A stretch of DNA of 64,000 nucleotides, taken from the NCBI RefSeq assembly GCF_039503195.1, contig NZ_JBCJKP010000001.1, forward strand, positions 10,602,001 through 10,666,000. The letters are read 5' to 3'. Every line of letters begins with the position of its first letter. Within the stretch, counting starts at the first letter, position 1. This DNA is from Streptomyces mirabilis (GTDB lineage: Bacteria > Actinomycetota > Actinomycetes > Streptomycetales > Streptomycetaceae). Under the pieces are notes generated by a model. The model had not been told where the DNA came from. It saw only the letters and a program-made list of their open reading frames with translations, and made no database searches. The position numbers and the translations under genes were made by a program. This document shows positions 60,693 through 64,000 of the stretch, piece by piece.

Positions 60693-62320
60693 GGTACCTC
60701 CATGACCACGATCGTCGGCCCCCCGGGCGGGCTGCTGACCGCGAGGATGCCGTCGAAGGCCGCGAGCCGTCGTTCCACCCCGGCCAGTCCGCTGCCCCGG
60801 GTGGGATCCGCGCCGCCCACCCCGTCGTCGACCACCTCGATGCGCAGCAGCCCCTCCGCCTGGGCCATCCGGATCTGGAGGCCGCGCGCCGAGGCGTGCC
60901 GGACGGCGTTGGTCACCACCTCGGTGACGGCGAAATAGCAGGCCGATTCCAGCGGGGCGTCGAGCCGTTCGGGCAGATCGATCTCGGTCTCACAAGGCAG
61001 GGGCAGGTCCAGTGCCAGCGCCCGAACCGCCTCCCCCAGGCCCCGGTCGGCCAGCATCGGCGGGTGCATCCCCCTGATCAGGCCGCACAGTTCCTCCAGC
61101 GCCGCCGCCGAGGCGACGCGGGCCTCCACGACCAGCGCGGCAGCTTCGTGCGGACTGCTGTGGACCATCTCCTCGGCGACCCTGAGGTTCATCCCGATGG
61201 CGACAAGCCGTCCCTGCGCGCCGTCATGCAGATCTCGCTCGATCCGGCGCAACTCCGCCGCCGCGGAGTTGACCGCCTCGGCCCGCGTCTCGGTCAGCTC
61301 CCGCACCCGCCGGGTCAGCGCCGGATCCGGCTCCCGCCCCAACAGCCGCCTGGCGTCCGGCAGCACGGTCAGTGGCAGCAGCCAGATCCCCAGGGCCAGC
61401 AGCACCGCCCCCTGGATCCCGCCGAGGACCGACGCATGGTGAGCCACCTCAACGGGGAGGGACGGCACCGGTCCGCGTGGGGAGCCGACCTTGTGCACCA
61501 CCACCAAGTACCGCCCGAACCCGCTCTGAATGACGTTGTGCGCCCCGATCCCCACCAGCCCCAGGGCCGCCAGGTCCGCCGCCGCCCTGGGCCACCGCGT
61601 CAGCCCGACCACGACGGCCGTCAGCAGCGCCAGCCCCACCAGGTAAGCCACCACTGCCGGGCCGATCCCGACGCCCGGCGACGCGGACTGCCACAGATCG
61701 AGGCCGAGCAGGTCACCTGTCATCACTACGACTGCGGGCAGCAGCAGGGCCCACCGCGCGGACCTCACCGCGTCGGCTCCGGCCAGCCGCGCGGGCCTGC
61801 CGTTCGCGAGACGGACCAGACCCATCCCGGCGAAGGCAGCGAGAAGGGGGACACTCACACTGCCCACCAGGACGTTCAGCGGTGTCCGGCCAGAGGAAGC
61901 AGAGGGGTACGTGAGCCAGTACGTCCATTCCAGCAGTTCGCCCGTCACCCCCGCGACCACGGGCAGTACCCTCTGTCCGGGCGCCGGCGTCGAGGTGAGC
62001 AGTGCAGTGGCCAGCAGGCCGGCCATCAGCAGCGCCGCCAGGGGCAGACCGACGGGTTCCATATCCGGCAGGGTGACGACGTAGCCGGGCAATCCGGCTG
62101 AGTTGTGCAGGGCGAGCAGCAGAAGCCTCACACTGCCGTACGCGGCCGTACCCACCAGCCCCGCCACGACCGGCCAGCCGATCCACCCAGCCGGTCGGGC
62201 GGTACGCGCCAGCCGGTCCCGCGCCTGCTCCGCCCTGAAGGCCAGCACCGCGCAGACCGCGATCAAAGCCCCGATCACGCCCTGCGGCCAGAGCGACCCG
62301 CCCACCGGAAACGGCCACAT
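60683..62320 (-). CDS. Sensor histidine kinase (HisKA_3 type)
   Basis: Membrane kinase of about 545 residues. At least eight hydrophobic segments in the first 320 residues (for example PLAALLMAGLLATALLTSTP, LLPAVVVMTGDLLGLDLWQS) form an intramembrane sensor; then a dimerisation helix with the phospho-histidine in ELRRIERDLHDGAQGRLVAI, and the ATPase domain with N-box EVVTNAVRHASARG and G-box VVDDGVGG, GSGLAGVERRL. ATG 62320 has AAGGGG six bases ahead and was preferred over ATG 62371. It signals to the adjacent response regulator. Signal unknown; the many-segment membrane part suggests an envelope or lipid cue. Confidence 0.93.
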   Translation of the reverse strand: MWPFPVGGSLWPQGVIGALIAVCAVLAFRAEQARDRLARTARPAGWIGWPVVAGLVGTAAYGSVRLLLLALHNSAGLPGYVVTLPDMEPVGLPLAALLMAGLLATALLTSTPAPGQRVLPVVAGVTGELLEWTYWLTYPSASSGRTPLNVLVGSVSVPLLAAFAGMGLVRLANGRPARLAGADAVRSARWALLLPAVVVMTGDLLGLDLWQSASPGVGIGPAVVAYLVGLALLTAVVVGLTRWPRAAADLAALGLVGIGAHNVIQSGFGRYLVVVHKVGSPRGPVPSLPVEVAHHASVLGGIQGAVLLALGIWLLPLTVLPDARRLLGREPDPALTRRVRELTETRAEAVNSAAAELRRIERDLHDGAQGRLVAIGMNLRVAEEMVHSSPHEAAALVVEARVASAAALEELCGLIRGMHPPMLADRGLGEAVRALALDLPLPCETEIDLPERLDAPLESACYFAVTEVVTNAVRHASARGLQIRMAQAEGLLRIEVVDDGVGGADPTRGSGLAGVERRLAAFDGILAVSSPPGGPTIVVMEVPCG

Positions 62321-62408
62321 ATCCGCCCCTTGTCTCGTCTTCCCGGCCACGCGTTGTGTCCTGGAGATCATGCTGCTGCGAGGGGACCAGCAGGCGCCAT
62401 GGGCCGAA

Positions 62409-62440
62409 ACCTACTTCTGAGGTAGGCAAACACCTACCCC
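62409..62440. promoter_or_regulatory. CCTAC/GTAGG repeat upstream of the two-component genes
   Basis: CCTACTTCTGAGGTAGG contains CCTAC and GTAGG as inverted 5-mers, followed ten bases later by another CCTACC. About 90 bp upstream of the kinase start. Possible autoregulatory site for the response regulator; short, so uncertain. Confidence 0.35.
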
Positions 62441-62695
62441 GGCCGGGCAGCACCTGCCTGAGGTTCGACCGGAAAGCGAAAGGCGGGACGTGCGGGATCG
62501 GACGACCGAGAGAGCCCCTCGAACCGAAACGCACCATGATCGGTACGACAACGGCTTCCAACTGACCGTTTCTCAGGCAGAGTACTGCGCCGACACCGTA
62601 ACCTCATCCCGCCAACGCCGTGGTGCGAGGGCCGAGTTGCGGCCCGGCGTACAGCTGAGCCCCCGGTTGCCGTGGCGTCAGGTCTACTGGGGGCC

Positions 62696-63239
62696 CTACT
62701 GTCCGCGTCCCGTGCGCCACGGGGCCCCACACCTCGCCACGCACACCGTCGAGAGACCGGCCAGCGCCATGGCAACGCCGACGTCCGTGAACTCGGCGAG
62801 GGCCCCGAACACGACCGGTCCCGCTCCCTGAACCGTCATCAGCCCGGAGGTGAGCAGACCGAACGCCTGGCCGCGGCTGGCCTCCGGGACCGCATCGAGC
62901 AAGGGGTGCTGGAGTCCGAGTGCATAGGCGAACCCGCATCGAGCGTCCCCGGACGTAGGCGTCACCGGTGAGCGTCTCGGCGATGAGTCGGTTGGGGCGA
63001 GCGAGCCGAGGAAGAGCGAACCGGCGAGTTGTGGCAGGGAAGCCGACGTCGAACGTCAGGGCGCCCAGCAGGGGTGAGCCGGTCGTCGCGAAGACGAGCA
63101 CCGAAAGGTTCATCATACGCAGCGACTCGGCCGTGACCGTCAGGGTCCGGGTCACGAACAGCAGCCGGAAGCGCCGGTTGGCCGGCACTTCCCGATACGT
63201 GACGCGCTGTTGCGGGGCGAGGTCGGGGGCGGAGGTCAC
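62696..63239 (-). pseudogene. MFS transporter, decayed
   Basis: N-terminal transporter residues (TYREVPANRRFRLLFVTRTL, SVLVFATTGSPLLGALTFDV) are in one frame starting near GTG 63239 or 63203. Most of the membrane domain is gone, and the C-terminal end (ASRGQAFGLLTSGLMTVQGA, GALAEFTDVGVAMALAGL) follows in another frame about 150 bp later. A protein of about 400 residues has been reduced to its two ends. Confidence 0.72.
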
Positions 63240-63450
63240 GGGCAGCCGCGTGCCGGGCGCCCCGCGACCCAGCCCGCCGTTACGCCTGAGGCGTAAGCCC
63301 ATCAGCGTGTCTGCCGAGGCTCGGGACAAAATTCAGGACATCAGTCCCATCGGTACGGGACGCGGGGTGCAGGAGAATGACGCATCCGGGCCGGATGCCA
63401 TCCGCCCTGCCCGGGCCTGCTCCGTCCACAGACGACCGAAGGGACCGGAC

Positions 63451-63585
63451 ATGCTGGTAGACCACATCGAGACCCCCGACCTGGCTCCGCAGACCTACCT
63501 CGACGACGAAGCCCCCGAGGTTGCCGTCGACGCACCGGAGGAGCGCGCCTGGCTCCCGTCGTACCAGGCGGTCCGGACCGCCTGA
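63451..63585 (+). CDS. Small acidic peptide, possible RiPP precursor (44 aa)
   Basis: ATG 63451 follows GAAGGGACC and encodes 44 residues: LVDHIETPDLAPQTYLDDEA, then PEVAVDAPEERAWLPSYQ and AVRTA. The first 32 residues are acidic (about ten Asp/Glu, one basic) and leader-like; the end is neutral to basic with Trp and Tyr and no Cys. A 14-bp-stem hairpin follows 17 bp after the stop and a same-strand gene begins 97 bp after it, the usual arrangement of a peptide precursor with partial termination before its modifying enzyme. No named precursor family is recognised; it could also be a small regulatory protein. Confidence 0.5.
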   Translation: MLVDHIETPDLAPQTYLDDEAPEVAVDAPEERAWLPSYQAVRTA

Positions 63586-63601
63586 CGCGCGGCGCGTCCG
63601 G

Positions 63602-63635
63602 TCGGCACCGGGCCCAAGACAGGGCCCGGTGCCGA
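63602..63635 (+). terminator. Hairpin between the small peptide and the next gene (attenuator-like)
   Basis: TCGGCACCGGGCCC, a six-base loop, and its exact complement; 14-bp stem. It would allow more transcript for the peptide than for the downstream gene if termination is partial. Confidence 0.6.
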
Positions 63636-63681
63636 TGCCTTACGTCCACGTCCGCCGCCCGACCCCGAAGGACGGTCCTCG

Positions 63682-64000
63682 TTGCCCGCTTCACCTTCCG
63701 CCGCCGAGCCGGTCACCGACATGGTGGCGCAGGCAGACACCATGCTCTGCGCCGATCGGCAGTTCGGCGACTCCGCCGCCATCGGCGAGCGCAACCTCGC
63801 CCGGTTCCGGCTGGGCCTGACCATGCTGGCGCGGCATGACGGCGAAGCAGCGGACGTGCTGCGGACAACGGCCGCGGCGACCGACGAACACCTCCGCCCG
63901 CTGCTCTACGACCCGGTGCTGCGCAACTGCTTCGAGGTCGACCTCGCGCGGCTGGAGAGCGGCCGACTCGGACACAGCTCGTTCGGCGCCTACGTGAGCG
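63682..64000 (+). CDS. Unrecognised protein, 5' part only
   Basis: Open from TTG 63682 (AAGGACGG six bases ahead; ATG 63721 is an alternative) to the window edge, at least 106 residues. It reads AAEPVTDMVAQADTMLCADR, NLARFRLGLTMLARHDGEAA, LRTTAAATDEHLRPLLYDPV, LRNCFEVDLARLESGRLGHS: helical, soluble, with no motif that settles a family. Placed right after a possible precursor peptide, it may be the N-terminus of a peptide-modifying enzyme, for instance of the HExxH-containing type, but the diagnostic part lies outside the window. Confidence 0.6.
   Translation, partial: MPASPSAAEPVTDMVAQADTMLCADRQFGDSAAIGERNLARFRLGLTMLARHDGEAADVLRTTAAATDEHLRPLLYDPVLRNCFEVDLARLESGRLGHSSFGAYVS

Noticed and set aside
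1..64000. tRNA, rRNA, riboswitch or CRISPR array
   Set aside because: None was recognised by reading both strands; a covariance-model scan could not be run.

Overview
The window reads as Streptomyces (or a close actinomycete): GC-rich DNA with strong third-position GC, GTG/TTG starts, two PAS-GAF-SpoIIE phosphatases, an SsgA-like sporulation protein, an ECF41 sigma factor, many TetR regulators and self-sufficient P450 biology. More than a dozen decayed genes and five insertion-sequence remnants in 64 kb, with mostly catabolic accessory operons, suggest a chromosome arm or large linear plasmid rather than core chromosome. No tRNA, rRNA, CRISPR array or replication origin was seen.

Layout. 1-4125: two tandem SpoIIE phosphatases on the minus strand. 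4240-5048: decayed TetR gene with surviving operators. 5453-9677: a region organised around a repeated palindrome, CCATACGNCGTATGG, which precedes a secreted peptide/SsgA-like/NIPSNAP set, overlaps the start codons of two sister TetR genes, and fills the promoter of the P450. 9755-14155: CYP102-type P450-reductase fusion and a zinc alcohol dehydrogenase, closed by a strong terminator. 14945-21569: TetR regulator divergent from a four-gene aromatic meta-cleavage operon (extradiol dioxygenase, FAH hydrolase, flavin hydroxylase, acetoacetyl-CoA-synthetase-like ligase). 21592-22970: a decayed second copy of the palindrome/secreted peptide/SsgA-like module. 23108-28421: membrane protein, LysR with divergent MFS exporter, TetR with divergent TetX-like flavoprotein.

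28691-34553: acyl-CoA operon (acyl-CoA dehydrogenase, CoA transferase, wrecked enoyl-CoA hydratase, 3-hydroxyacyl-CoA dehydrogenase, YWTD propeller protein) broken by a tnpB element. 34769-42390: DUF1801 protein, TetR with palindromic operator, FMN reductase, an epimerase-ECF41 sigma pair with a matching promoter, a small secreted protein, a transporter fused to a carboxypeptidase-regulatory-like domain, and a DUF6884 protein; a perfect 42-bp palindrome separates the last two. 42761-49215: relics and insertion sequences around an isochorismatase-like hydrolase and an aldehyde dehydrogenase, ending in a perfect 66-bp hairpin. 49298-54990: SDR, TetR and VOC genes that share an operator, then a chloroperoxidase-type hydrolase and a flavin monooxygenase. 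55772-64000: an unusual short 2-oxoglutarate dehydrogenase E1, SDR, a two-component system, an MFS relic and, at the right edge, a 44-residue acidic peptide, a 14-bp-stem hairpin and the start of an unrecognised protein, which resembles the head of a peptide-natural-product (RiPP) cluster.

The main regulatory story is that several clusters carry their own readable operator: CCATACGNCGTATGG (eight copies), TGATGANNTNNTCA (four copies), TTATGGACYRYACRG (three copies), single palindromes at the LysR/MFS and DUF1801/TetR junctions, and an ECF41-type promoter. All functions are read from sequence motifs; no database search was run.
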